NCBI GenBank assembly: GCA_049322695.1
Contig: JBMORW010000046.1
Location: forward strand, 124,001-188,000
Reading direction: 5' to 3'
DNA: 64,000 nucleotides
Source: CALGKJ01 sp049322695
GTDB taxonomy: Bacteria; Bacillota; Clostridia; Lutisporales; Lutisporaceae
The translations under genes were made by a program, and so were the position numbers. A model generated the notes under the pieces. The model searched no databases and was not told the origin of the DNA. It saw nothing but the letters and a program-made list of their open reading frames with translations. Positions 25,603-34,674 of this stretch are shown here, one piece after another. The stretch's first letter is position 1. Every line of letters starts with the position of its first letter.

Positions 25603-25664
25603 AATATTATCTGCTGCCATCTGATATCGATGGAAGAATTGTAATGTGAAAGGTCTGAAGAACT

Positions 25665-26594
25665 ATGAAAATAGATCGCTTGTTAGCCATAATAACATAT
25701 CTCCTAAATCATGACCTGGTTACGGGAAGGCATCTGGCGGAGAAATTCGGGGTAACGGAGAGAACTATACAAAGAGATGTTGATACCATTAACCTTGCAG
25801 GTATTCCTATCTTGTCCATTAGAGGAACTAATGGGGGATATAAGATTATGGATACATACAGGCTTGGGAAGCAAACGGCAACAGATAAAGACTTGGAGTC
25901 TATTACAATGGCATTAAGAAGCTTGAACTCAGCCCTGGATAACCAAAAGCTGCAGAATACTTTGGAAAAAGCCATATCAATAGCTCCTTCGAAAAGAGCC
26001 TCATATATCAATATTGATTTTAGTATTGCGAAGGAAAATAAAAAAATATCAAAGCATATCAAAGTTATTGAAGAAGCAATAAAGCTGAAGCTTAAAATAG
26101 AAATTTCGTATACTAATGCTGGCAACTACACAACAAAAAGGGTAGTTGAACCGGTATCTCTGGAGTTCAAATGGTATACCTGGTATTTAGTTGCATATTG
26201 CACTGAGTGCTGTGAATATAGAATATTCAAGCTTATAAGAATAGCACATGTCAAACTGACTGATAATCATTTTGTGGATAGACACAGCGAAAACTCAAGC
26301 TTATTTGATCAACTGATGAATCGTGACAGAAGAAAAACAACTAAAGTAGCTATAAAATGTGATAAGGATATCATCACAGCGGTTGAGGAATATTTATCCG
26401 GTGCAAAAATAGTTGAAGCTGCTGAAGAATTCTATATGGTAGAACTTAATGTGATGGAAAGTGAGCGCCTGTGGTTTGCTTTCTTACTTAGCTTTGGAGA
26501 TAAAGTAAAAATAATAGAGCCGGAGCATATAAAAAAAAGTGTGGTAGAGCACTGTAAAAAAATTATTGATAGATACGAAATACCCGACAGCTAG
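25665..26594 (+). CDS. YafY/WYL-domain transcriptional regulator
   Basis: 309 residues. N-terminal winged helix (HLAEKFGVTERTIQRDVDTI, then the RGTNGGYKI wing). A WYL domain follows around residues 140-205 (KRVVEPVSLEFKWYTWYLVAYCTECCEYRIFKLIRI). The C-terminus is the usual WCX-type domain. It lies 62 bp after the frameshifted amidase and may have regulated it. A perfect terminator overlaps its 3' end. Confidence 0.88.
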   Translation: MKIDRLLAIITYLLNHDLVTGRHLAEKFGVTERTIQRDVDTINLAGIPILSIRGTNGGYKIMDTYRLGKQTATDKDLESITMALRSLNSALDNQKLQNTLEKAISIAPSKRASYINIDFSIAKENKKISKHIKVIEEAIKLKLKIEISYTNAGNYTTKRVVEPVSLEFKWYTWYLVAYCTECCEYRIFKLIRIAHVKLTDNHFVDRHSENSSLFDQLMNRDRRKTTKVAIKCDKDIITAVEEYLSGAKIVEAAEEFYMVELNVMESERLWFAFLLSFGDKVKIIEPEHIKKSVVEHCKKIIDRYEIPDS

Positions 26595-26607
26595 TTGTCG
26601 GGTATTT
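26578..26607 (+). terminator. Intrinsic terminator overlapping the WYL gene stop
   Basis: Perfect 12-bp stem AAATACCCGACA (26578-26589) with TGTCGGGTATTT (26596-26607), loop of 6. The last codons and the stop are within the first arm and loop. Confidence 0.85.
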
Positions 26608-26649
26608 TGTCGTATAATAAGCTAAATACATAAGCAGGAGGGAGATATT

Positions 26650-27024
26650 ATGGAGATTAACAAAATGATTGGAAGCTGTGGGCTGTGCTGTGTACTTTGC
26701 AATGATAAGCTGAAAGGCAGCTGTGAAGGCTGCATGGACACTAAAGCAGAGAGCTGTGATACAAAAGCATGTTGTCAGAGTATCGGAGTTGCTGGCTGCT
26801 TTGATTGTAGTAAATTTCCTTGCGATAAGGAAATGTTCAATAACAAGCGTGTAAGTGCATTTAATAAGTTTGCTAAGGAGAATGGGGCTGAGAAATTAGC
26901 TGCCTGCCTTATAAGGAATGACGAAGCGGGTATAAAGTATCATAAGCCGGATGGAAGCAAGGGTGATTATGATAAACTTGAGACAGAAGCGGAAATAATA
27001 AAGCTTATTGAGCAAGGAAGATAA
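26650..27024 (+). CDS. DUF3795 Cys-rich protein
   Basis: 124 residues. The N-terminal half holds about 14 cysteines in the DUF3795 arrangement (SCGLCCVLCND, CEGCMD, CCQSIG, CFDCSKFPCD), likely structural zinc sites; the C-terminal half is charged and helical. Function unknown. AGGAGGGAG precedes the ATG. The next gene's ATG begins one base after its stop, so the pair is translationally coupled. Confidence 0.85.
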   Translation: MEINKMIGSCGLCCVLCNDKLKGSCEGCMDTKAESCDTKACCQSIGVAGCFDCSKFPCDKEMFNNKRVSAFNKFAKENGAEKLAACLIRNDEAGIKYHKPDGSKGDYDKLETEAEIIKLIEQGR

Positions 27025-27025
27025 G

Positions 27026-28246
27026 ATGAATAGACTAAAGCTTACAAAAGCAGAAGCGCGAAACTACCTAATACACTACCATGGGCTGGACAGTTCATGC
27101 AGTTTTTCGGGAGAAAAGGGGATATTGGAGTATATAAAAAGGGTTGGCTGCATCCAGTTTGACCCATTGAATGTTGTTGGGCGAAATCCTGATTTGGTGC
27201 TTCAAGCCAGAATACAGGACTATTCCCCCAAGATGCTTGAAAAGCTGCTTTATAAGGATCGTACGCTTATTGACGGTTGGGATAAGATGATGGCTATCTA
27301 TATGCAGGAAGATTGGCCTTTTTTTCGTCGTTTAAGAAGTCGTAAGGAAAAGGAAGTAATAGCAACGCTGCGCAATCGCGGTCAGCTTGAGGCTTTGGAA
27401 CTCATAGATGATATAAGGGATATAATCAGGCAGCAGGGTCCGACTCAATCAGCAAAAATAGGCTTAGGTAAAGGTAACGAAGCTAAGTGGGGACATAGAA
27501 AGCTTTCCAGCGCAGCAATGGATTATATGTTTAATATCGGTGAGCTGGGTATTTATTGTAAAAAGAACACCCAGAAGGTGTACGATCTGATCGAGAGACT
27601 ACTTCCAAGCGAGCTGACAGCAAATGAAGATCCTTTTACCTCTGATAGAGAATTCTATAAATGGTATTTTAAAAGACGAATTGGAAGTGTCGGTTTGCTT
27701 TGGGGTAGGAATGGAGGAGGATGGCTTGGGCATTTTCTATCTGACAGAGAACTAAGGGAGTCTGTTCTGGGTGAATTGGTAGAGGAAGAGAGCGTTATCT
27801 GCTTGACTATCCATGGAATAGATGAAATATTTTATATGAGAGCAGAGGATATACCTGTGCTTGAGGCTATGGAACAAGTAAAAGAGCCTGCAATGAGATT
27901 TTTGGCACCATTGGATAACCTTTTATGGGATAGGGATATGCTGGTAAGAATCTTTGATTTTCAGTACAGCTGGGAAGTTTATGTGCCCAAGGAGAAGCGG
28001 AAGTATGGCTATTATGTGCTTCCTGTCCTATATGATAATAAACTGGTTGCAAGATTCGAACCGGAACTGTACAGAAATATAGAAATACTCAATATAAAAG
28101 ACTGGTGGTGGGAAGAGGGTGTAAAAGTAACAGAAGATATGAAATGCGCATTGGAGAAATGTCTGCAAGTTTTCTGTCAATATCTTCAAGTCTGCAATGA
28201 TGGTAAAGATAATATATTAGAGTTAATCGAAGGCATCTGCAAATAA
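27026..28246 (+). CDS. YcaQ/AlkX-like winged-helix DNA glycosylase
   Basis: 406 residues, HTH_42/YcaQ family. The signature IQFDPLNVVGRNPDLVLQAR includes the QxD pair (here QFD) used by the interstrand-crosslink glycosylases of this family to cut N-glycosidic bonds of alkylated bases. Further family segments are the DGWDKMMAIYMQEDWPFFR region and FLAPLDNLLWDR. No signal or membrane segments. ATG at 27026 has AAGGAAG upstream and follows the DUF3795 stop directly. Family members protect against azinomycin- or mustard-type DNA crosslinks; the exact lesion here cannot be told. Confidence 0.85.
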   Translation: MNRLKLTKAEARNYLIHYHGLDSSCSFSGEKGILEYIKRVGCIQFDPLNVVGRNPDLVLQARIQDYSPKMLEKLLYKDRTLIDGWDKMMAIYMQEDWPFFRRLRSRKEKEVIATLRNRGQLEALELIDDIRDIIRQQGPTQSAKIGLGKGNEAKWGHRKLSSAAMDYMFNIGELGIYCKKNTQKVYDLIERLLPSELTANEDPFTSDREFYKWYFKRRIGSVGLLWGRNGGGWLGHFLSDRELRESVLGELVEEESVICLTIHGIDEIFYMRAEDIPVLEAMEQVKEPAMRFLAPLDNLLWDRDMLVRIFDFQYSWEVYVPKEKRKYGYYVLPVLYDNKLVARFEPELYRNIEILNIKDWWWEEGVKVTEDMKCALEKCLQVFCQYLQVCNDGKDNILELIEGICK

Positions 28247-28262
28247 CTGCAGATGTCTTCGG
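28234..28262 (+). terminator. Weak hairpin terminator after YcaQ-like gene
   Basis: Stem CATCTGCA (28234-28241) with TGCAGATG (28248-28255), followed by a T-rich but broken run. The left arm is within the last codons of the gene. Confidence 0.5.
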
Positions 28263-28355
28263 TTTTATAGTTACAGTATTGTATTAGCTGTAATTTTTTT
28301 ATTTTTTGTTTTATTTATTGACTATAACTGGATTTAGCAGTATATTATAACTATA

Positions 28356-28382
28356 CGATATATATCAAATCGATATATATCA
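28356..28382. promoter_or_regulatory. Direct repeats upstream of PadR-flavodoxin operon
   Basis: Two copies of CGATATATATCA at 28356-28367 and 28371-28382, 15 bp from start to start; each contains the palindrome GATATATATC. They lie 60-90 bp before the PadR gene and look like its operator. Confidence 0.5.
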
Positions 28383-28442
28383 CATACGAACTTCTTGTAA
28401 TAAAAACACAAGTATGAAAAAACAAAGGAAAGAGGTTTCAAT

Positions 28443-28964
28443 ATGCTGGAATACATAATTCTGGGTTTTCTCACTGAGTGCAATATGAGCGGTTATGACA
28501 TAAAGCAGTTTATGACTAATAGTACATCGAATTTTTACGATGCAAGCTTCGGAAGCATTTATCCGGCTTTGAAGCGGCTGGAGGAAAAAGGATATATTGC
28601 ATCAAAGGAGACAGTGGAAGAGGGTAAGTACAAGAAATACTATGAAATATTAGAGCCGGGAAAGAAGGAGTTCTTGAGCTGGCTCAAAAAACCTATGGAT
28701 TTTAACAGTCAGAAGCAGGAACACCTTGTAAAGCAATTCTTTTATATACATCTTCCTGCTGAATCGGTAAAAGAGCATTTGAAACATTTTATTGAGGGTG
28801 TAAAGGAGAATTATAATAAGCTGGATGAACTGGAAAAGGATGTCGAGAAGCATGCAGACTATTATAAGCTTTCAACACTGCGGTTTGGCAAAGAGTTTAT
28901 GAGGTTTGTAATAAAATGGTACGAGAGTTTTCTTAAGGAATTAAATACTAATATGAAGGAGTAG
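28443..28964 (+). CDS. PadR-family regulator with C-terminal helical domain
   Basis: 173 residues. N-terminal PadR winged helix (ILGFLTECNMSGYDIKQFM, then FGSIYPALKRLEEKGYI and the YKKYYEILEPGKKEF wing), followed by a VirA-activator-like alpha-helical dimerisation domain to the end. AAAGGAAAGAGG precedes the ATG. It is three bases upstream of the flavodoxin-type gene, and the direct repeats at 28356-28382 are a likely operator. This pairing suggests control of a flavin-dependent redox or detoxification gene by a small aromatic or other ligand. Confidence 0.9.
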   Translation: MLEYIILGFLTECNMSGYDIKQFMTNSTSNFYDASFGSIYPALKRLEEKGYIASKETVEEGKYKKYYEILEPGKKEFLSWLKKPMDFNSQKQEHLVKQFFYIHLPAESVKEHLKHFIEGVKENYNKLDELEKDVEKHADYYKLSTLRFGKEFMRFVIKWYESFLKELNTNMKE

Positions 28965-28967
28965 AAA

Positions 28968-30347
28968 ATGAAAATTACTGTTTTGAATGGAAGTCCTAAA
29001 GGCGACACGAGTGTAACAATGCAATATGTGAAATATATGTCACTGAAGTTTCCCATGCATGAGTTCAGAATATGCAATGTAGCACATTCAATCAGAAAGC
29101 TTGAGGCTGACAGTAAAGAACTGGAGGCACTGATGGATGATATTGAATCTTCAGACGGGGTATTATGGGCTTTTCCCGTCTACGTATATCTGGTACATGG
29201 AAGCTATAAGCGTTTTATCGAGCTTATTTGGGAGAAAAATCTGCAAAAGGTTTTTGAAGGAAAGTACACTGCAGCCTTAAGCACGTCTATACACTTTTTC
29301 GATAATACTGCACATAACTATATTAGGGGAATATGTGATGACTTGAAAATGAAATATATTGGTTTCTTCTCACCTGAGATGAATGACATATTGAAGGAGA
29401 GAGGACAGAAGGAGCTTACGGCTTTTACTGCCGACATGCTTAGAAATATTGAAAGTAGGTCCGCTACATCTTTTGCATATAAACCGTTGAACTGCAGCAT
29501 CCCTTTTTACAAGCCTTCCTATGTAAAAAATAAAACTGATATGATGGATAAAAAGGTGGTAATAATTACAGATTCTTATGATTTAGATACAAACCTTGGA
29601 AAAATGATTAAGCGTTTCATGGATTCAATAGTACAGCCGGTTGAACTTATAAATATCAGTGAGATTAATATAAAGGGAGGCTGCCTTGGCTGCATTAGCT
29701 GCGGTTTTGATAATCAATGCGTATATGACTATAAGGATGATATAAGGTACATTTATGATGAAAAGATTAAGAAAGCTGATATATTAGTGTATGCAGGAGC
29801 TATAAAGGACAGATATCTTTCAGCTTTGTGGAAAACTTTTATAGATAGGAGATTTTTTAATACCCACCAGCCGATACTTACCGGCAAGCAGCTTGCATAC
29901 ATCATATCAGGGCCTTTGGGGCAGGTACATAACCTGAGGGAAATACTTCATGCAAATGCAGAGCTGGATCAGGCAAACCTTGTAGATATAATTACTGATG
30001 AATATGAGAATTCTGAACATGTAGATATGCTGCTGGAAAACCTGGCGCAAAGGCTGAAATACTTCTCTGGGGAAGCCTATGTCAGACCTGCTACATACCT
30101 TGGTGTGGGCGGAATGAGGATATTCAGGGATGAGGTTTGGGGAAGACTGAGAATGGTATTCCAAGGAGATCATAGATATTATAAAAAGAATGGTATATAT
30201 GATTTCCCTCAAAAGAGTATCTCTATAAGACTTATGAATATGGTAATGATACTTTTAACAAAAATGCCGGGCATCAAGAAAAATATGCAGAAGAATTTTA
30301 CCCAATATATGATTCAATCTTACAGTAAAGCAATGAAGGACATATAG
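28968..30347 (+). CDS. Protein with two flavodoxin/NADPH-FMN-reductase-like domains
   Basis: 459 residues. The first half (1-190) has a flavodoxin-type FMN-binding start, VLNGSPKGDTSVTMQY, and WAFPVYVYLVHGSYKRFIEL. The second half (from about 193) is another copy-like domain: VVIITDSYDLDTNLGKMIKRF, a Cys pair GGCLGCISCGFDNQCVY, and AGAIKDRYLSALWKTFIDR. The C-terminus is basic and helical. Only the first copy keeps the usual phosphate-loop pattern GSPxxxSxT. In the family such proteins reduce quinones, nitro compounds or metals with FMN. Operon with the PadR gene (spacing three bases). Function in this host is inferred only. Confidence 0.75.
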   Translation: MKITVLNGSPKGDTSVTMQYVKYMSLKFPMHEFRICNVAHSIRKLEADSKELEALMDDIESSDGVLWAFPVYVYLVHGSYKRFIELIWEKNLQKVFEGKYTAALSTSIHFFDNTAHNYIRGICDDLKMKYIGFFSPEMNDILKERGQKELTAFTADMLRNIESRSATSFAYKPLNCSIPFYKPSYVKNKTDMMDKKVVIITDSYDLDTNLGKMIKRFMDSIVQPVELINISEINIKGGCLGCISCGFDNQCVYDYKDDIRYIYDEKIKKADILVYAGAIKDRYLSALWKTFIDRRFFNTHQPILTGKQLAYIISGPLGQVHNLREILHANAELDQANLVDIITDEYENSEHVDMLLENLAQRLKYFSGEAYVRPATYLGVGGMRIFRDEVWGRLRMVFQGDHRYYKKNGIYDFPQKSISIRLMNMVMILLTKMPGIKKNMQKNFTQYMIQSYSKAMKDI

Positions 30348-30462
30348 TGGCTTTCTTAAAAATCATTGAGCTGACCTCATGAGTTCAAGGGATTTTCCAG
30401 TACATAAATGCAAGCAGAATAGACAACACAAATGTTGGCAAAGCAAAAACGTTTAAATAGTA

Positions 30463-30503
30463 ACCGGGTGCGAGTCTTAATAGGCTATGCACCCGGTGTT
30501 TTT
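30463..30503 (+). terminator. Intrinsic terminator
   Basis: Stem ACCGGGTGC (30463-30471) with GCACCCGGT (30489-30497), then GTTTTT. It ends the PadR-flavodoxin operon before the radical SAM gene. Confidence 0.85.
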
Positions 30504-30569
30504 GTTGTATAATATAAAGAGTATGATGAATGCTGCGAGGATAATAAACATAGAAATCAGGAATGATAA

Positions 30570-31457
30570 ATGAAAAGATTTAAAAAAGTATATATAGAAA
30601 TTACAAACATATGCAACCTCAGCTGCAACTTCTGTCCAAAGACAAAGAGGGAGCAGCGTTTTATTGATGTGAGCTCCTTCGAGCATGTTATCAATGAAGT
30701 AAAGCCTTATACCGACCATGTATATTTTCATCTTATGGGAGAGCCTCTATTAAACCCACATATTAGAAAGCTTCTGGAAATATGTCACGAAAATCAGCTT
30801 TATGTAAACATAACGACCAATGGAGTGCTTCTGGAAAAGCTTAAGGATGTACTTATAGCATCTCAAAGCCTAAGACAGCTGAATATATCACTCGGCAGCT
30901 TTGAGGCAAACAATAAGTACGGGGATTTGGAAGGATATATAGACAGCATTGCTGATTTTATAAAGGAAGCAGCTGCAAAAAGCAGCATAATATGCTCCAT
31001 GAGGCTGTGGAATCTTGACAGTGCTGAACTAAAAGGGAGCAATGAAGCAAATAAGGATATTATGAGGCTGCTGGAAACAAAGCTGGAACTGGACTTTCAA
31101 ATCAGTGAAAAGCTGAAGGAATCAAATAGGATAAAGCTCAAAGATAATGTTTATCTAAATTTGGACAAGAAGTTTAACTGGCCTGATATCAATAAAGTAA
31201 AGACAGAGGACAAAGTATTCTGCTATGGTCTGAGGGACCAGATAGGCATACTTGTAGATGGTACTGTAGTACCATGCTGTCTGGACAGTGAAGGCAATAT
31301 CCCTTTGGGTAACATTTTCAGGACTTCACTTGAAGAAATACTGGCATCAGAAAGAGTAAAAAAAATATATGAGGGTTTTTCAAAACGTCATGCAGTAGAG
31401 GAATTGTGCAGAAAATGCGGTTATGCAGAGCGTTACAGCATTAATCAAAGGAGCTGA
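30570..31457 (+). CDS. Radical SAM/SPASM-domain protein
   Basis: 295 residues. The AdoMet-cleaving 4Fe-4S motif is near the start: ITNICNLSCNFC (CxxxCxxC). It is followed by the FHLMGEPLLNP strand (GGEP-like motif, here MGEP) and the NITTNGVLL segment. The C-terminus holds a short SPASM-like Cys set (VVPCCLDSEG and CRKCGYAERY) that may bind another Fe-S cluster. The next gene, DUF2284, starts six bases after its stop. Such proteins often make or mature cofactors or peptides, but no precursor peptide was found beside it, so the substrate is unknown. Confidence 0.88.
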   Translation: MKRFKKVYIEITNICNLSCNFCPKTKREQRFIDVSSFEHVINEVKPYTDHVYFHLMGEPLLNPHIRKLLEICHENQLYVNITTNGVLLEKLKDVLIASQSLRQLNISLGSFEANNKYGDLEGYIDSIADFIKEAAAKSSIICSMRLWNLDSAELKGSNEANKDIMRLLETKLELDFQISEKLKESNRIKLKDNVYLNLDKKFNWPDINKVKTEDKVFCYGLRDQIGILVDGTVVPCCLDSEGNIPLGNIFRTSLEEILASERVKKIYEGFSKRHAVEELCRKCGYAERYSINQRS

Positions 31458-31462
31458 AGCTT

Positions 31463-31978
31463 TTGAAGATAGAGTACCACTATAAGTATATAGAAGTAAT
31501 CCAATTAGACAGCTATTACAATCCTACCGTAATAACCTCATACTGCGCCGGCTGTGAAAAGTACGGCAGATATTGGAGCTGTCCTCCTCATTTCTTTGAT
31601 ACACAAGCCTTTGTAAATAACTATAATAAGGCTTTGATTGTCGGTATGCAGGTTTTTATGGATGCAGACGGCAAGGACTTTGAAGAAGTTTTTCATGAAG
31701 AGAGAAGAAAGCTTGGTCAACATATGGAAGAGCTGGCATCCAAGCATGAAGGCTCAAAAATCATAATAGCAGGACACTGCTATCAATGTGACATTTGCAG
31801 CAGAGTTAAAAACCAGCCCTGCATAAAGCCTGATAAGCTGCGGTATTCACTGGAGTCCCTGGGCTATGAGGTAAGCAGTATTTCCAATGGCATTCTTGCT
31901 CTGCCAATACTATGGCCTGATAAGGGAAAAATGCCTGAATATCTGGTAAGTGTGGGAGCTGTGTTATATAACGAATAA
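31463..31978 (+). CDS. DUF2284 Cys-rich metal-binding protein
   Basis: 171 residues. Family features: YCAGCEKYGRYWSCPPH near residue 28 and CYQCDICSRVKNQPCIKPDKLRYSLESLGYEV near residue 112, six to eight cysteines that probably bind an Fe-S cluster. TTG at 31463 is the start, with AAAGGAG nine bases upstream, inside the radical SAM gene's end. The coupling to a radical SAM gene suggests a shared electron-transfer or cofactor job. No catalytic activity is known for DUF2284. Confidence 0.85.
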   Translation: MKIEYHYKYIEVIQLDSYYNPTVITSYCAGCEKYGRYWSCPPHFFDTQAFVNNYNKALIVGMQVFMDADGKDFEEVFHEERRKLGQHMEELASKHEGSKIIIAGHCYQCDICSRVKNQPCIKPDKLRYSLESLGYEVSSISNGILALPILWPDKGKMPEYLVSVGAVLYNE

Positions 31979-32073
31979 AAATTTTGAGCTGCAAGTATTT
32001 TAGTGTATAATGTTACTTGTTGATGCGGCTGGCTGTCATTGTACTTAATGATAATTATGAAGGTTGGGTTTAA

Positions 32074-32661
32074 ATGAAGATATTGTTGGTTTCGGATGAA
32101 GAAAATCCTTTACTATGGGACTATATCCGCCCTGAAAACTACTCAGATATTGATCTGATTATATCTTGCGGTGATTTACAGGCGGAGTATCTGTCATTTC
32201 TGGTAACATTTATTAAGGCGCCTTTACTATATGTACACGGCAATCATGATACAGGATATATTAAGGCACCGCCGGGGGGCTGCGAGTCGATAGACGGCAG
32301 GCTTGTAAACATTAAAGGCTTGCGCATACTGGGGTTGGGCGGCTCTCAGAAATACAACAATGCTGAGTTCCAGTACACGGAGAAGCAAATGGCAGGCAGG
32401 ATAAAAAAATTAGAGCCCCGTTTATGGATAAACAAGGGCTTTGATATACTTGTGGCTCACTCTGCGGCACATGGCTTAGGCGATGCACCTGACTTATGCC
32501 ACAGCGGCTTTAAATGCTTCAACAGACTGATTGACAAATATACTCCCAGATATTTTTTTCACGGACATACACATCTCAACTATGGAAAGACAGATAGAAT
32601 AATACAGTATAATAATACTTCCATAGTGAATGCGTTTCAATATTATATATTGGAAATATGA
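32074..32661 (+). CDS. Calcineurin-like metallophosphoesterase
   Basis: 195 residues. Two-metal phosphoesterase motifs are in order: an N-terminal LLVSDEENP (the usual DxH shifted to SDEEN), ISCGDLQ (GDxx), YVHGNHDTG (GNHD), a middle VAHSAAHG, and FFHGHTHLNYG (GHxH). The first motif lacks the canonical His, so metal binding at site one may differ. Cytoplasmic and soluble. It lies alone, facing the ParB-BMP fusion gene, with a short terminator between. Substrate unknown. Confidence 0.85.
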   Translation: MKILLVSDEENPLLWDYIRPENYSDIDLIISCGDLQAEYLSFLVTFIKAPLLYVHGNHDTGYIKAPPGGCESIDGRLVNIKGLRILGLGGSQKYNNAEFQYTEKQMAGRIKKLEPRLWINKGFDILVAHSAAHGLGDAPDLCHSGFKCFNRLIDKYTPRYFFHGHTHLNYGKTDRIIQYNNTSIVNAFQYYILEI

Positions 32662-32681
32662 AGCAGCTTGAAAAAGCTGCT
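32662..32681. terminator. Short bidirectional hairpin
   Basis: Stem AGCAGCTT (32662-32669) with AAGCTGCT (32674-32681), GAAA loop. It overlaps the stop of the minus-strand gene and lies just after the stop of the metallophosphoesterase gene. Confidence 0.65.
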
Positions 32682-34590
32682 ATTCTATTATCTCTACGTT
32701 TTCTGCAAACCAGTTCATAGACAGTATTTCCTCCAGGGATGCACTGCTGTCTGTATCAACCCTGAGATTTCCATTTTGGTCATATATGGGTCCGGTAAAA
32801 ATATGGTATGAATTATGGACTATCATCCTTTTCATCAGATTGACCAGCTTCTGTGTTTCAGGAGGAACAAGCTGGTCGGAATAAAAAATATCCACAACCT
32901 CAGAATCCATACCCCACCAAAAGCTAATCAGCTTAGAGTTATCATTGGTTATGTCAAAGACTGTTCTATAGGTTCCATTTATTATGTTTCTGAGTATCTT
33001 TTCATAAAAAATTCCCCAATGCCATATGGGTGTCGCCAGATATTTGTCGGGCACTCCCTTTTCCCTGTCAACTGTGCAAAGCATGGAGTAAACTCCATAT
33101 TCCGTAGAAACAGGATGCTTTACAGTAAGAGTTCTGTTGCTGAGTATATCAGCACCGTGTTTTATAAGCTTGCTGCCGGAAGCTGAGAACTTTATCCGGC
33201 TGTTCCATTCGTTTGTCCAGGATACTATGACCTTTGCCCGTGGATTAACCAGCTTCGCTCCAAGTGCAAATGCATTAATGGAGCTTGTCACTTCAGGAGT
33301 AGGGCTTGTGGCAACATAGCCGATTATATCTGTCTCAGTCATTGCTCCTGCTATGATTCCTGTCAAAAATCTTGGCTCAAAGGTTCTCCCGTAATAGGTG
33401 CTGACATGGGTATAGGGCTTGTATTCCGAGCAGTTGAAGAATTTGACATGGGGATATTCTATGGCACACTTAAGAGTTTCATTAAAATAAATAGGGCTGG
33501 TTGTAAATATAATATCGTTTCCTTCCTCTACAAGAGCTTTTATTGAGTCGTAAGCCTCCTCATTTTCGGGCATGTTTTCCACATAGCTGGTTTCAAGATG
33601 CTCGCCCAGAACTTGCTGCACATAGCTTCTCCCAAGCTCATGGGCATAGGTCCAGCCAGAGCCTTCTATTGTACGTGCATATGCATAGGCAGCCTTAAGC
33701 TTCTTCTTAGGTATCATCAGTGTAGTCAAAGCACTTAAAAGACCCCCCTGCTGAGTGTTCTCAACAGGAGCTGTCTGCAGATTGACCACTTCTTCGCTTT
33801 CTAAGGCCCTCAGGCTTTTGATAAATTCCTTGAGATTTGCGGTTAACTCACTTTCATCATACTCAGCAGGTATTCCATAAACCTTTGAATACTCTATGAA
33901 AGCATCCCCGCTGCAAACTTTTGGAGATGATCCGCTTACCTTCAGGTATATATCTTCAAACACATTATAAATATACTTTTCAAAATACTTGTATTTGGGC
34001 ACAGGAATACTATCAGGAGGCTGAAACTCCTCCAGCATGTTTATTAACAGCTGATAGTATTCACCTCTTGAAAAGCTAACTGATGACACTTCGGTAAGCT
34101 TGTTAAACTTAAGATACTCGTAATAATCACTGATTGCAGTATTGTTCTCATCTTTTTTGGGAAGAAGTCTTATAACCTGTGCAGTGATGGAATAAGCGTC
34201 AAAATATTTCATTATGCTTACTCTTTTGTTTCCCTCTATTACATAATACCAGTTCAGATATTCGTATACCTTTATAGGGTCAGTAATACCCTCCTGAAGA
34301 TGATGCTCACATAACCTCACCCATTTTGCCATAAACTCCGTATCAGGCTTCAAAAGAGGCAGGAAGTTATTTGCAAAGCTGATACTCCTAAGATGAGTAT
34401 AGGTACCGATTATTTTGCTTATTGGTATATCCATAATACCCAGATTGATTTCCGATACTATTTCTACATTATGGACTAAGCCCTCCAGTGACGGGAGGTA
34501 GCCAAGCTCACCCTTTGAAATACATTTATTATATTCCTTTAATGCAGCCTTTCTCGCGTTGATGTAATGGTAACTGCAATTATCTTTCAT
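32680..34590 (-). CDS. ParB-like N-terminal domain fused to BMP/PnrA-type binding-protein domain
   Basis: 636 residues and no signal peptide or lipobox. Residues 40-140 look like a ParB/Spo0J-type domain (IPISKIIGTYTHLRSISFANNFLPLL and YYVIEGNKRVSIMKYFDAY). A helical linker follows to about 290. Residues 300-610 form a basic-membrane-protein (BMP, PnrA/Med) periplasmic-binding-like fold (AAYAYARTIEGSGWTYAHELGR, DIIFTTSP, GIIAGAMTETDIIGYVATSP). BMP proteins usually bind nucleosides outside the cell; here the domain must be cytoplasmic. A ligand-responsive nucleoprotein or signalling protein is possible. The ATG at 34590 has GAGGTG upstream. Members of this architecture seem common in Clostridia, but I know of no assigned function. 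Confidence 0.8.
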   Translation of the reverse strand: MKDNCSYHYINARKAALKEYNKCISKGELGYLPSLEGLVHNVEIVSEINLGIMDIPISKIIGTYTHLRSISFANNFLPLLKPDTEFMAKWVRLCEHHLQEGITDPIKVYEYLNWYYVIEGNKRVSIMKYFDAYSITAQVIRLLPKKDENNTAISDYYEYLKFNKLTEVSSVSFSRGEYYQLLINMLEEFQPPDSIPVPKYKYFEKYIYNVFEDIYLKVSGSSPKVCSGDAFIEYSKVYGIPAEYDESELTANLKEFIKSLRALESEEVVNLQTAPVENTQQGGLLSALTTLMIPKKKLKAAYAYARTIEGSGWTYAHELGRSYVQQVLGEHLETSYVENMPENEEAYDSIKALVEEGNDIIFTTSPIYFNETLKCAIEYPHVKFFNCSEYKPYTHVSTYYGRTFEPRFLTGIIAGAMTETDIIGYVATSPTPEVTSSINAFALGAKLVNPRAKVIVSWTNEWNSRIKFSASGSKLIKHGADILSNRTLTVKHPVSTEYGVYSMLCTVDREKGVPDKYLATPIWHWGIFYEKILRNIINGTYRTVFDITNDNSKLISFWWGMDSEVVDIFYSDQLVPPETQKLVNLMKRMIVHNSYHIFTGPIYDQNGNLRVDTDSSASLEEILSMNWFAENVEIIE

Positions 34591-34674
34591 ATATTTCACC
34601 TCTATAACAGATATTACTATTCTATTCCTTTATGCCATTTTTTACAAGAATAAGAAGGTTAATATTGCAAATAA

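Noticed and set aside
28968..30347. Two separate flavodoxin genes joined by assembly error
   Set aside because: The frame is continuous, no internal RBS or stop is present and the linker is ordinary, so a true two-domain protein is more likely.
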